Part shown: positions 26,289 to 34,622 of the stretch, piece by piece
How positions within the stretch are numbered: position 1 is the stretch's first letter
How the letters are laid out: every line of letters starts with the position of its first letter
NCBI RefSeq assembly: GCF_022601715.1
Contig: NZ_JAKVIM010000001.1
Location: forward strand, 124,001-188,000
DNA: 64,000 nucleotides
Direction of reading: 5' to 3'
Source of the DNA: Acinetobacter zhairuonensis
GTDB lineage: Bacteria > Pseudomonadota > Gammaproteobacteria > Pseudomonadales > Moraxellaceae
Translations under genes and position numbers: made by a program
Notes under the pieces: generated by a model
What the model was told of the DNA's origin: nothing
Databases searched by the model: none
The model's input: the letters and a program-made list of their open reading frames with translations, nothing else

Positions 26289-26366
26289 GCTATGGTTTGA
26301 CTTTCAATCGAGGTTTGAATCAAGCTTAGCACGAAAGAAAGCAAATATTTGGAGCAACTTACTGAC

Positions 26367-27041
26367 ATGAAAGCCTTTTTTGTTCGAACTTTGTTAGTCA
26401 TTGTCAGTTTTATTCTTCTTGTTCAGCTCTGGATTTTTAGCAGTTTGGTATGGTGGCGAACACATCCAGTTGAAACCACCATGTTCATGCGTCTGGATTA
26501 TTGGTCAGAACCTTCTCAGCCGATTCATCATAAATGGCGTGATTATGATGAGATTAGCGATTACCTAAAACGTGCTGTGGTGGCTTCAGAAGATGGAAAA
26601 TTTATGCACCATCATGGTTTTGACTGGGAAGGTATGCAATACGCTTTAGAGCGCAATCAGGACAAAGGCAAAGTGGTTGCGGGGGGATCGACCATTTCCC
26701 AGCAATTGGCGAAAAACTTGTTCTTATACAATAAGCGTTCATTTATTCGTAAAGGGCAGGAGGCCGTTGCCACTTGGATGATGGAGCGCATGTGGTCGAA
26801 ACAGCGTATTTTGGAAGTTTATTTAAACTCAGTCGAGTTTGGTGAAAATATTTATGGGGTGGAAGCCGCGTCACAGCATTACTTTGGCAAAAGTTCACGC
26901 AGTTTAAGTCGTGATCAGGCTGCATTTTTGGCTGCAATTTTGCCAAATCCTAAGTATTACCAAGAACATCAGAATGATCGACGCATTCAAATTCGCAAAA
27001 AAATGATTCGTAAATATATGCGCTATAGTCAAATTCCATAA
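26367..27041 (+). CDS. mtgA: Monofunctional peptidoglycan glycosyltransferase
   Basis: Polymerises lipid II glycan chains at the outer face of the inner membrane; it carries no transpeptidase domain. It has an N-terminal membrane anchor ([21 protein letters not shown]) and a GT51 domain with the catalytic Glu in [15 protein letters not shown], the second block [15 protein letters not shown], and the [10 protein letters not shown] and [11 protein letters not shown] blocks. ATG 26367 gives 224 residues, with GGAG 12 bases upstream; the TTG 18 bases earlier is less likely. Confidence 0.92.
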   Translation: MKAFFVRTLLVIVSFILLVQLWIFSSLVWWRTHPVETTMFMRLDYWSEPSQPIHHKWRDYDEISDYLKRAVVASEDGKFMHHHGFDWEGMQYALERNQDKGKVVAGGSTISQQLAKNLFLYNKRSFIRKGQEAVATWMMERMWSKQRILEVYLNSVEFGENIYGVEAASQHYFGKSSRSLSRDQAAFLAAILPNPKYYQEHQNDRRIQIRKKMIRKYMRYSQIP

Positions 27042-27060
27042 AGTGTAGAATTTAGATGTG

Positions 27061-27087
27061 AAGCCCAAATTATTTTGGGCTTTTTTT
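27061..27087 (+). terminator. Rho-independent terminator of mtgA
   Basis: AAGCCCAAA and TTTGGGCTT form a 9-bp stem followed by a run of T's. Confidence 0.9.
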
Positions 27088-27156
27088 ATGAAAATGTCAC
27101 AAAATTGAAGCATACTTATGAATATACAAATAACGTCTTAAAATCATGGGTTGATT

Positions 27157-29238
27157 ATGAATACGGCGGCACAGACTCCTTTAGAGCCAGTTGAATATAC
27201 TTATAATGATCGATTTATTAATCGTGAACTTTCTATTTTAGATTTCCATTTACGTGTTCTTGAACAAGCTGTCGATCCGCTGCATCCTTTATTGGAACGC
27301 ATGAACTTCCTGCTTATTTTCTCACGCAATTTAGATGAGTTTTTTGAAATTCGTGTCGCAGGCATGATGGAACAACTGGATTTGGGGAATGAAAGTCACA
27401 CCCCAGATGGTCTGACTCCTAAACAAGTACTGGAACAGATTTCGCAAACAGCACATGCAGCGATTGAACGTCAATACCGCATTTTAAATGAAGAAATTTT
27501 GACCAAGTTGCGCGAAGAAGATATCTGTTTCTTACGCCGTGGAGAGTTGACTCCAGCACAGTCTTCTTGGGTAAAAAAATACTTCCAAGAACAGGTTGCA
27601 CCTGTCTTAACCCCAATCAGTCTAGACCCAGCGCACCCATTCCCACGTTTAGTCAATAAAAGTTTAAACTTTATTGTGACGCTAGAAGGGAAAGATGCTT
27701 TTGGACGTCAGATTGATTTGGCGGTTGTGCCTGCACCACGTTCATTGCCGCGTGTAGTGCGTTTGCCAGATGAGTTGACGGGCGGTAAAGAGCATCACGT
27801 TATGCTGTCTGCGATTATTCATGAGCATGTTTCTGATCTCTTCCCAGGTATGACTGCGACTGGCTGTTATCAGTTCCGTGTGACACGAAATGCAGATTTG
27901 GCTTTAAATGAAGATGTCGAAGACTTGGCCAAAGCACTCAAAGGTGAATTGAACTCTCGCCGTTTTGGACGTGCGGTACGTTTGGAAGTGACTGAGAACT
28001 GTCCGAAGCATATTTATGACTATCTGTTGAATGAGTTTGATCTAGATGAAGAGCAACTCTATAAAGTAGATGGTCCAGTGAATCTGGCACGCTTATTGTC
28101 AAATTTTAAGCGTCCACATTTACGTTATGACACGCATACCCCTGTTATTCCAAAGGTGTTGAAAAAATCTGAAAATATTTTTTCAGCCATGCAAAAACAG
28201 GAGATTTTATTACATCATCCGTTTGAATCCTTTGCGCCAGTCATTAATTTACTGCGTGAAGCTGCACGCGATCCGCAGGTATTGGCCATCAAGCAAACCT
28301 TATATCGTAGTGGAGCCGATTCTGAAATCGTACAGGTCTTGGCAGAAGCTGCACGTAACGGTAAAGAAGTCACTGCGGTAATTGAATTACGTGCACGTTT
28401 TGATGAAGAATCCAATATTGCTGTGGCAAATGTACTGCAAGAAGCTGGTGCTGTTGTGGTTTATGGCATTGTGGGCTATAAAACCCATGCCAAAATGATT
28501 CTGGTGGTACGCCGTGAAAACAACAAATTGGTGCGTTATGTACATTTAGGCACAGGCAATTATCATGCGGGTAATGCGCGTATCTATACCGATTATGGTT
28601 TACTCACCACCGATAAAGAACTCTGTGAAGATGTACATCGCATTTTCCAAGAGTTGACCGGCATGGGGAAAATGGCAAAACTTAAAAAGCTGTTGCATGC
28701 GCCATTTACCTTGCACGCACAATTACTCAATTTCATTGATGATGAGATTGCCAATGCTAAAGCAGGTAAACCAGCGCAAATTATTGTCAAAGTGAATGCA
28801 CTGACTGAACTGCAATTAATTAATAAACTCTATGAAGCGTCACAAGCAGGGGTGCAGATTGATCTGATTATTCGTTCAATTTGTTGCTTACGTCCAGGTT
28901 TACCGGGTCTATCTGAAAATATTCGGGTACGTTCAATTGTAGGTCGTTTCTTGGAACATACCCGTGTTTATTATTTTAGTAATAATGGCAACGCACATGT
29001 GTATTGTTCAAGTGCAGACTGGATGGATCGTAACTTGTTTAATCGGGTTGAAGCGTGCTTCCCAATTGAAGATCCAGCACTGAAAAAGCGAATTTATCAG
29101 CAAGGTTTATTGAATTATTTAAAAGACAATCAACAAGCATGGTTGTTACAAGGTGATGGCTCTTGGGTTCGTGCTCAAGTGGCAGAGGGTGAAGAAGCAC
29201 ATAATGCCCAGCGTACTTTGTTGGAAATGATTAAATAA
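27157..29238 (+). CDS. ppk: Polyphosphate kinase 1
   Basis: Makes inorganic polyphosphate from ATP, and runs in reverse, at the inner face of the membrane. 693 residues from ATG 27157 (a TTG six bases earlier is an alternative) cover the N, head, and C1/C2 domains. The phosphorylated histidines are H444 (KTHAK) and H463 ([10 protein letters not shown]), spaced 19 residues apart as in E. coli (435 and 454). [17 protein letters not shown] at the N-terminus and [15 protein letters not shown] near the end are family blocks. No clear Pho box is seen upstream. Confidence 0.95.
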   Translation: MNTAAQTPLEPVEYTYNDRFINRELSILDFHLRVLEQAVDPLHPLLERMNFLLIFSRNLDEFFEIRVAGMMEQLDLGNESHTPDGLTPKQVLEQISQTAHAAIERQYRILNEEILTKLREEDICFLRRGELTPAQSSWVKKYFQEQVAPVLTPISLDPAHPFPRLVNKSLNFIVTLEGKDAFGRQIDLAVVPAPRSLPRVVRLPDELTGGKEHHVMLSAIIHEHVSDLFPGMTATGCYQFRVTRNADLALNEDVEDLAKALKGELNSRRFGRAVRLEVTENCPKHIYDYLLNEFDLDEEQLYKVDGPVNLARLLSNFKRPHLRYDTHTPVIPKVLKKSENIFSAMQKQEILLHHPFESFAPVINLLREAARDPQVLAIKQTLYRSGADSEIVQVLAEAARNGKEVTAVIELRARFDEESNIAVANVLQEAGAVVVYGIVGYKTHAKMILVVRRENNKLVRYVHLGTGNYHAGNARIYTDYGLLTTDKELCEDVHRIFQELTGMGKMAKLKKLLHAPFTLHAQLLNFIDDEIANAKAGKPAQIIVKVNALTELQLINKLYEASQAGVQIDLIIRSICCLRPGLPGLSENIRVRSIVGRFLEHTRVYYFSNNGNAHVYCSSADWMDRNLFNRVEACFPIEDPALKKRIYQQGLLNYLKDNQQAWLLQGDGSWVRAQVAEGEEAHNAQRTLLEMIK

Positions 29239-29257
29239 GCATTCTTTAATAGAGTCA

Positions 29258-29287
29258 AAAAAAAGGGCCTTAATTGGGCTCTTTTTT
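29258..29287. terminator. Bidirectional terminator after ppk
   Basis: An A-run, a stem with one bulge (GGGCC with GGGCTC) and a T-run lie between the converging ppk and response-regulator stops. Confidence 0.6.
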
Positions 29288-29912
29288 AATTATGACTGAG
29301 ATGTCGGTAAATGGATTTTATCCGCCCTTCCACACTATAGAGGGGAATACCGAGTTGATGTGCAACTTCACGGGTATTCATATGTTCTGCCATTAAGGTC
29401 AGAATCTCAAATTCAAGATCAGAAAATTGGGTCGCGGGTTCTTTAAAGTGATTGATAAACTGGCGTGCGGGACTGAGGTTCTGTGCGTCTAAAATGTATT
29501 GAGCTAACTCACTGTGCAGACTGGCACCACCTCTCAAAATCGTTCGAATCTGCTGTAAGATTTCCCGATCTGTTTGTTCTACAAAAAAGTAACCATGTGA
29601 ACCTGCTTGAATTCCGCGGAAGATTTTTTCAGTTTGCCCGAATTGCGCCAGTAATATAATTACGACATAAGGATGATAAGCTTTAAGTGTGCGGATTAAG
29701 TCATGTATTGGAACTTGAGTAAAATTAAGATCGATCAAGACAATATTAGGTAGATGTAACCGATAAATGTCTAGAGCATCATCTAAATAAGGGGTTGAAT
29801 GAATTAAATGCGCAGGGTAGCCTAACTCCATCAATAATATTTTTATGCGAAGGTCTAAATTAATTTCTTCTGAAAGAATTAAAACGGGTGCTGGGAGTAA
29901 AAGCTCATTCAC
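29286..29912 (-). CDS. LuxR-type response regulator with atypical receiver
   Basis: A 208-residue regulator: receiver-like domain (about 8-125) and C-terminal LuxR helix-turn-helix (about 160-206, DLEFEILTLMAEHMNTREVAHQLGI). The phospho-acceptor Asp is kept (NIVLIDLNF), but the usual acidic pair is SEE, the Thr/Ser position reads LLAQ, and the conserved Lys of the GYLLKD loop is replaced in GYFFVEQTD. It may therefore work without normal phosphorylation. No histidine kinase is adjacent, so it is an orphan. The start is GTG 29912, without a strong ribosome site. Targets are unknown. Confidence 0.8.
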   Translation of the reverse strand: MNELLLPAPVLILSEEINLDLRIKILLMELGYPAHLIHSTPYLDDALDIYRLHLPNIVLIDLNFTQVPIHDLIRTLKAYHPYVVIILLAQFGQTEKIFRGIQAGSHGYFFVEQTDREILQQIRTILRGGASLHSELAQYILDAQNLSPARQFINHFKEPATQFSDLEFEILTLMAEHMNTREVAHQLGIPLYSVEGRIKSIYRHLSHN

Positions 29913-30139
29913 TTTGTTATAGTCCTAAACTTGAGCATCCAATTATCTTTTGACTGTGTTCCAAATGCCGAAAATGTTCTATACCTGTAAATTGGGATTT
30001 TAAGAATATGGGGTTAGTGTAAGTGTTTGTTGAATAAAAATTAATTGAAAACGGTTTTAATTTTGTTGTTAATTTAAGGAAATTTGTTGAGATTATCTTT
30101 TATTTGCCGAGTTTTTGTTCAAAAGCCGAGTCAAGAAAG

Positions 30140-30583
30140 CTACAGTAAATCTTTGCGCAGTTCACGGGTACTGGGGATAGATGTGTAACGAAACACAGTA
30201 TAGCCAGCTTCTGTCAACATGGCGTCACGTTGACGGTCTTCATCTTCTTTGCCTATATGGCTGGGGTCATCCAGTTCCACAATCGCAAGGACTTTCATAT
30301 CGCGATTCAACACCACAAAATCTGTGACTTTTCGATTGAATTGTTGGCGTATTTTAAAGTGTTGACTGGTAATCAATGCACTAAATGCAACTTGTGCCAA
30401 AATGTGATGCTCGGGCAGTGCTTCATTGAGTCGCACAAACATTTTTTGTTCAAAGGCGGTGATTAATGGCTTTTGATAAAATTGCTGACGTTTCCAAAAC
30501 AGATGCTGAAGCAGCATGACCAGCAACACGAAACTTGCCAGACAGCCAATAATGAAAAATAGCGTTTGAATAGATGTAAACAC
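30140..30583 (-). CDS. DUF2726 protein with membrane anchor
   Basis: A membrane-anchored protein with a hydrophobic N-terminus (TLFFIIGCLASFVLLVMLL) and a C-terminal DUF2726 domain. The domain has a restriction-endonuclease-like pattern: RKVTDFVVLN and LAIVELDDPSH give a D...ExD arrangement, and RQRDAMLTEAGYTVFRYTS closes the domain. The role is unknown. The open frame reaches back to TTG 30646, but that part is the 3' end and terminator of a tRNA gene. GTG 30583 (147 residues, TTGGA eight bases upstream) is a better start. Confidence 0.7.
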   Translation of the reverse strand: MFTSIQTLFFIIGCLASFVLLVMLLQHLFWKRQQFYQKPLITAFEQKMFVRLNEALPEHHILAQVAFSALITSQHFKIRQQFNRKVTDFVVLNRDMKVLAIVELDDPSHIGKEDEDRQRDAMLTEAGYTVFRYTSIPSTRELRKDLL

Positions 30584-30596
30584 AAATTGAATCCAA

Positions 30597-30623
30597 TAAA
30601 AAACCCACTGCGTAGTGAGTGGG
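30597..30623 (-). terminator. Terminator of tRNA-Asn copy 1
   Basis: CCCACT and AGTGGG form a stem followed on the minus strand by a run of T's, 12 bases past the tRNA 3' end. Confidence 0.8.
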
Positions 30624-30635
30624 CTTTTAGAATCT

Positions 30636-30711
30636 TGGCTCTCCAACCTGGGCTCGAACCAGGGACCTGCGGATTAACAGTCCGTCGCTCTACCGACTGA
30701 GCTATTGGAGA
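30636..30711 (-). tRNA. tRNA-Asn (GTT), copy 1
   Basis: 76 bases with encoded CCA. The acceptor pairs TCTCCAA with TTGGAGA; the anticodon loop CTGTTAA carries GTT; the T-loop is GGTTCGAGC. Identical in sequence to copy 3 at 31321. Confidence 0.95.
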
Positions 30712-30722
30712 ATCTGGAACGC

Positions 30723-30751
30723 ATTTTAGGGGGCTAAGTGAAAGTGGTCAA
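30723..30751 (-). promoter_or_regulatory. Promoter of tRNA-Asn copy 1
   Basis: On the minus strand TTGACC (-35), a 17-base spacer and TAAAAT (-10) are followed by a GC-rich discriminator, the usual stable-RNA design. Confidence 0.8.
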
Positions 30752-30810
30752 GTAAAAAGTGAAAAAATTCAGTTATTTTGAGTTGAGTGAATTAAAAATA
30801 GGCAAAACGG

Positions 30811-31116
30811 CTATTTAATCGACTGAATTGCCTCAATATATGTGGTTTGAGTTGCCAGTGGATTGACCTGACGACATTGATTGATCAGTTGCATCAGCTC
30901 TTTTTGTTTCATGTTGGGGCGAATTTGGGCTTGAATAGAGTTGAGTACAGCTGAATTTTTTCCAGATAAATCGCGGCTGCATTGATATAAGCGCTCATAC
31001 ATCAGGGTAGAAGCAGATTTATTGTCTTCAGATTTTTGCGTGCATTGAAAGATGGCAAAGATCACCACAACCACGATAATCCAGAAAATTAGGGATTTTA
31101 ACCAAGGCAGATTCAT
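30811..31116 (-). CDS. Small membrane-anchored protein of unknown function
   Basis: A 101-residue protein with one N-terminal hydrophobic helix (SLIFWIIVVVVIFAIFQC) and a soluble, Gln- and Lys-rich remainder (YERLYQCSRDLSGKNSAVLNS). Three cysteines (C25, C46, C81) could form a disulfide if the tail is periplasmic. There is no lipobox and no known family. It is inserted between two tRNA-Asn units, all on the minus strand, with a weak GAG eight bases before the ATG. Confidence 0.6.
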   Translation of the reverse strand: MNLPWLKSLIFWIIVVVVIFAIFQCTQKSEDNKSASTLMYERLYQCSRDLSGKNSAVLNSIQAQIRPNMKQKELMQLINQCRQVNPLATQTTYIEAIQSIK

Positions 31117-31194
31117 TTTTATGCTCTTTATCTTCTTATGAAATAAAGATAGTCAAAACCCTAGCAGAATACAATGAATGTTGGAATTCAGGCA

Positions 31195-31224
31195 ATAAAA
31201 AACCCACGTCATCATGCGTGGGTT
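31195..31224 (-). terminator. Terminator after the tRNA-Asn pair
   Basis: AACCCACG and CGTGGGTT form an 8-bp stem, with T's on the minus strand side; it resembles the terminator of copy 1. Confidence 0.85.
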
Positions 31225-31235
31225 TTTTAGAATCT

Positions 31236-31311
31236 TGGCTCTCCCACCTGGGCTCGAACCAGGGACCTGCGGATTAACAGTCCGTCGCTCTACCGACTGA
31301 GCTATGGGAGA
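31236..31311 (-). tRNA. tRNA-Asn (GTT), copy 2
   Basis: 76 bases with CCA and anticodon GTT. It differs from copies 1 and 3 only at acceptor pair 6:67, which is C:G here (TCTCCCA with TGGGAGA), a compensated change. It lies nine bases from copy 3. Confidence 0.95.
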
Positions 31312-31320
31312 ATAGTAGAT

Positions 31321-31396
31321 TGGCTCTCCAACCTGGGCTCGAACCAGGGACCTGCGGATTAACAGTCCGTCGCTCTACCGACTGAGCTATTGGAGA
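31321..31396 (-). tRNA. tRNA-Asn (GTT), copy 3
   Basis: 76 bases with CCA and anticodon GTT, first of a tandem pair read with copy 2 from one promoter. Sequence identical to copy 1. Confidence 0.95.
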
Positions 31397-31407
31397 ATCT
31401 GATGCGC

Positions 31408-31436
31408 ATTTTAGGGATGAAAACTCAAGTCGTCAA
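31408..31436 (-). promoter_or_regulatory. Promoter of the tRNA-Asn pair
   Basis: On the minus strand TTGACG, a 17-base spacer, TAAAAT and a GCGC discriminator; the same layout as the promoter of copy 1. Confidence 0.85.
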
Positions 31437-31498
31437 CCTGTTCCTGAAGATAATTGTTTTATTTGATTTATAATTATGCAGTTAAAGCCTAAAAATAA

Positions 31499-31527
31499 AA
31501 AAATCACCCCTAAAGGGTGATTTTTTA
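31499..31527. terminator. Terminator of sodB
   Basis: AAATCACCC and GGGTGATTT form a 9-bp stem with T-runs readable on both strands, 17 bases past the sodB stop. Confidence 0.85.
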
Positions 31528-31543
31528 TGCAGAAAAATAAAAA

Positions 31544-32170
31544 TTATTTTTCAACACCAGCTGCTTGACCCGCATATTTCGCATTTGCGTAGTCCCAGTT
31601 CACTAGGCTTTCTAAGAAAGTTGTGATGTATTTAGGACGCATATTACGGAAATCGATGTAGTAAGCGTGTTCCCAAACATCAATGGTTAATACTGCAACT
31701 TTACCGTGAGCAAGTGGAGTATCCGCATTTGCAGTTTTCATAATAGAAAGTGCACCATTTACTTCGTCAGCCACTAACCAAGCCCAGCCTGAACCGAACT
31801 GAGTTGTCGCTGCTGCAGCAAATTCTTCAGCAAATTTTTCGTATGAACCGAAAGTTTCATCAATTTTTGCTGCTAATGCACCAGTCGCTTTACCGCCACC
31901 GTTTTTAGCCATACAGTTCCAGTAGAACGTGTGGTTCCAAACTTGTGCTGCATTGTTGAAAACACCCGCTTTAGCTGCATCACCAGCAGAAGCTTTGATG
32001 ATTTCTTCTAAAGTTTTACCTTCAAGGTCAGTACCCTTGATTAAGTTGTTTAAGTTAACAACATAAGTGTTGTGGTGTTTGTCGTGATGGTATTCTAAAG
32101 TTTCTTTGCTGATGTGAGGAGCAAGATCTTCATAGCCATATGGAAGTGCTGGTAAAGTGATCGTTGTCAT
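31544..32170 (-). CDS. sodB: Superoxide dismutase, iron type
   Basis: Converts superoxide to oxygen and hydrogen peroxide in the cytosol. The metal ligands are visible: the first His in EYHHDKHH (about H28), the His of QVWNHTFYW, and Asp and His in DVWEHAYY. The AQVWNHTFYWNCM and FGSGWAWL blocks favour the Fe form over Mn. The 208 residues start at ATG 32170 with AAGGA upstream; the frame runs open for 186 more bases without a ribosome site. No Fur box was found in the 197-bp leader. Confidence 0.93.
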   Translation of the reverse strand: MTTITLPALPYGYEDLAPHISKETLEYHHDKHHNTYVVNLNNLIKGTDLEGKTLEEIIKASAGDAAKAGVFNNAAQVWNHTFYWNCMAKNGGGKATGALAAKIDETFGSYEKFAEEFAAAATTQFGSGWAWLVADEVNGALSIMKTANADTPLAHGKVAVLTIDVWEHAYYIDFRNMRPKYITTFLESLVNWDYANAKYAGQAAGVEK

Positions 32171-32367
32171 GATTTCAATTCCTTGCTTTTGCTGGGTTTT
32201 GACATTAAGTGGCACTATTGTAAAGGATTCGAGGCTGAATTTGCGCAATACTTTTAAATAACAATACAGAATAAAGCTCAAATTTATACGTATATAAAAA
32301 ATACTGTAAACCAGATTACGTAGCTTTAAATCCATATTTTTAGTAAGGAAAATCAATCCTATCCAAA

Positions 32368-33126
32368 TTAAATCGGATTGTTTAATTCGAAATAACTATA
32401 CTCAAGATTAAACTGTTCTGAAATAGCTTGACCTAAACGTTGTACCCCATAACGCTCGGTCGCATGATGTCCACAAGCATAGTAATGCACATTCAGTTCT
32501 TTGGCTTCGTAATAGGTGCGTTCACTGACTTCGCCAGAAATATAGGCATCACAGTTTTGCTCGGCTGCTTTGCTAATAAAGTCTTGCGCTGCACCTGTGC
32601 AGAAGCCCACTTTTTGAATGGTTTGTTTATCTGCAGGTAAATGAATGGTTTGAAAGCCTAAGCGTTCTGTGAGCATTGCCTTAAATTCTTCTGGCGATAG
32701 CGCTTGTTTTAAATACCCAATATTACCAATGGGATGACGTTCTGAAGCATCCAAAGCTTCAAAAATTTCCAGTTCTAGAATATCTGCAATTGCTGCATTG
32801 TTGCCTAGCGTCGGGTGCGAATCTAAAGGTAAGTGATAGGCAGCTAAAGAAATATCATTTTGGATCAGTGCTTTAATGCGTTTTCCACGCATTCCTGTAA
32901 TCGGGTAGGGTTCGCCTTTCCAGAAATAACCATGATGCACCAAGAGTAGATCTGCCTGTTGAGCAATTGCAGCATCAATTGCATCTTGCGAGGCAGTTAC
33001 CGCGCAGAGAATTTTTTTAACCTCAGCTTTTCCCTCAATTTGTAAACCATTGGGTGCATAATCTTTGAATTCTGGAGTCTTTAAGGTGTCATTACACCAT
33101 TGCAAAATTTCTTGTAGCGCAGCCAT
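32368..33126 (-). CDS. Nif3-like dinuclear metal center protein (YbgI type)
   Basis: A 252-residue short-form Nif3/YbgI protein that forms a hexameric ring with a two-metal site; its role is unsettled, though a GTP cyclohydrolase-like activity has been proposed. Metal-binding motifs are LLVHHGYFWKGE, AYHLPLDSHPTLGNN and the late YACGHHATERYGVQ. The middle insert domain of long forms (YqfO) is absent here but exists as a separate 105-residue protein at 61210. It is read toward sodB and divergent from degS. Confidence 0.9.
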   Translation of the reverse strand: MAALQEILQWCNDTLKTPEFKDYAPNGLQIEGKAEVKKILCAVTASQDAIDAAIAQQADLLLVHHGYFWKGEPYPITGMRGKRIKALIQNDISLAAYHLPLDSHPTLGNNAAIADILELEIFEALDASERHPIGNIGYLKQALSPEEFKAMLTERLGFQTIHLPADKQTIQKVGFCTGAAQDFISKAAEQNCDAYISGEVSERTYYEAKELNVHYYACGHHATERYGVQRLGQAISEQFNLEYSYFELNNPI

Positions 33127-33293
33127 AAAAATCTCTTAAGTAACGAATTAATATCATCAAAACATATTTTAAATTGTAACTAAAGCATCACAAATCTCTT
33201 GCATGAATTTTGTGTATCGAGTTGTATTTGCCTTTACAATAAGCAGAAATTCTTCGTCATTAAGAAATTAAAATATTTTAAGAGGATAGCAAC

Positions 33294-34475
33294 GTGCGCC
33301 GGACCTTTACATGGTTACCTTGGGTGTTACTCATTATTGTCATTATTGGTTTTATTGCATGGCAACAATACCAAAAACCAAAAGCGCCTATCGCCTCAGA
33401 TGGGGTGAAACTGCCTGCAGAAAAAGTCGAGCCTTTAATTAATACCAGCCGTACTGGTGGTGTAGTTTCATATAGTGCCGCGGTTAAAGTTGCTGCGCCT
33501 GCGGTCGTGAATATTTTCACCACTCAAAAAGTGAAACAACTCGATCATCCTTTATTGAATGATCCTGCATTTCGTGAGTTTTTTGGAAATCAATTACCTG
33601 ATCAGCTTGATCAAGGACAAAATGAAAATAGCTTAGGTTCGGGGGTAATTGTACGTCCTGATGGCTATATTCTCACCAATAATCATGTAGTGTCACAAGC
33701 CGATCAAATTATTGTTGCACTTCAAGATGGTCGACGTGCGGCTGCTAAAATTATTGGAACTGACCCTGATACTGATTTAGCCGTGATTAAGATTGAATTG
33801 GATAAGCTTCCTGTATTGCCATTTAAGCTGAGTGGTAATGAAGTGGGCGATGTTGTGTTGGCGATTGGTAATCCATTTGGTGTGGGTCAAACCGTCACGC
33901 AGGGAATTATCTCTGCAACAGGTCGTTCAGATTTGGGTATTAACACCTATGAAGATTTTATTCAGACCGATGCTGCTATTAACCCAGGTAACTCTGGTGG
34001 CGCTTTGATTGATGTGGCTGGTAATTTGATTGGTGTAAATACCGCGATTTTCTCTCAATCTGGTGGTTCACTGGGGATTGGTTTTGCGATTCCAGCTAAA
34101 GTTTGTGAGCAAGTGCTGAATTCAATTTTGAAAGATGGTCGTGTGGTTCGTGGTTGGTTAGGTATTAGCTTAATGCCTATACAGCAAGATAATGTAATGC
34201 AACCAAAACAAGGTGGTGTGGTTGTTGCAGATGTCCTTAAAAATGGACCAGCAGCTCAAGCAGGATTACTGAAAGGCGATAAAATTACTCAGGTGAATGA
34301 TGAGAAGATTACTTCAGCATCGCACTTGATTAATTATGTGGCATTGCAAGCACCAAACAGCTCCATTCAAATTCAAGTACAACGGGGTGATCAGGCATTA
34401 ACCTTAAATGTGGTGGTTGGGGAACGCAAAGTCCAAAATTCAGATTCCCAATATATTCCATTACCAAAACGTTAA
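33294..34475 (+). CDS. degS: DegS/AlgW-type periplasmic serine protease
   Basis: A membrane-anchored HtrA protease that senses misfolded outer-membrane proteins and cuts an anti-sigma factor in related bacteria. 393 residues: N-terminal anchor (WLPWVLLIIVIIGFIAW), trypsin-like domain with H131 (NNHVV), D161 (DTDLAV) and S234 (NPGNSGGAL), and a single PDZ domain (about 290-380). One PDZ and an anchor point to DegS rather than DegP or DegQ. The start is GTG 33294 with AGAGGA before it. A terminator follows. Confidence 0.88.
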   Translation: MRRTFTWLPWVLLIIVIIGFIAWQQYQKPKAPIASDGVKLPAEKVEPLINTSRTGGVVSYSAAVKVAAPAVVNIFTTQKVKQLDHPLLNDPAFREFFGNQLPDQLDQGQNENSLGSGVIVRPDGYILTNNHVVSQADQIIVALQDGRRAAAKIIGTDPDTDLAVIKIELDKLPVLPFKLSGNEVGDVVLAIGNPFGVGQTVTQGIISATGRSDLGINTYEDFIQTDAAINPGNSGGALIDVAGNLIGVNTAIFSQSGGSLGIGFAIPAKVCEQVLNSILKDGRVVRGWLGISLMPIQQDNVMQPKQGGVVVADVLKNGPAAQAGLLKGDKITQVNDEKITSASHLINYVALQAPNSSIQIQVQRGDQALTLNVVVGERKVQNSDSQYIPLPKR

Positions 34476-34484
34476 TTTCAGCAT

Positions 34485-34508
34485 AAAGCCCCAAAGTTGG
34501 GGCTTTTT
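34485..34508 (+). terminator. Rho-independent terminator of degS
   Basis: AAAGCCCCAA and TTGGGGCTTT form a 10-bp stem followed by T's. Confidence 0.9.
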
Positions 34509-34622
34509 AATGATGGAGTATTAAGTTCTTAGCCGAATTATCTAAGCCAGTTGGCTTCAATCAGTTGAGAGTTTATGCTCAAATACAGTATGAAAATACA
34601 AATGAATACATAGGGAAACATC

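Noticed and set aside
27093..27112. Possible Pho box before ppk (TGTCAC repeat-like)
   Set aside because: Only the first half-site resembles TGTCAT; the second, 11 bases on, does not, so I do not call it.
30584..30646. Upstream 21 codons of the DUF2726 frame
   Set aside because: They are the tRNA-Asn 3' end and terminator, not a protein N-terminus.
32171..32356. Extended N-terminus of sodB
   Set aside because: AAGGA and ATG at 32170 fit the family start exactly; the upstream part has no homology to superoxide dismutases.
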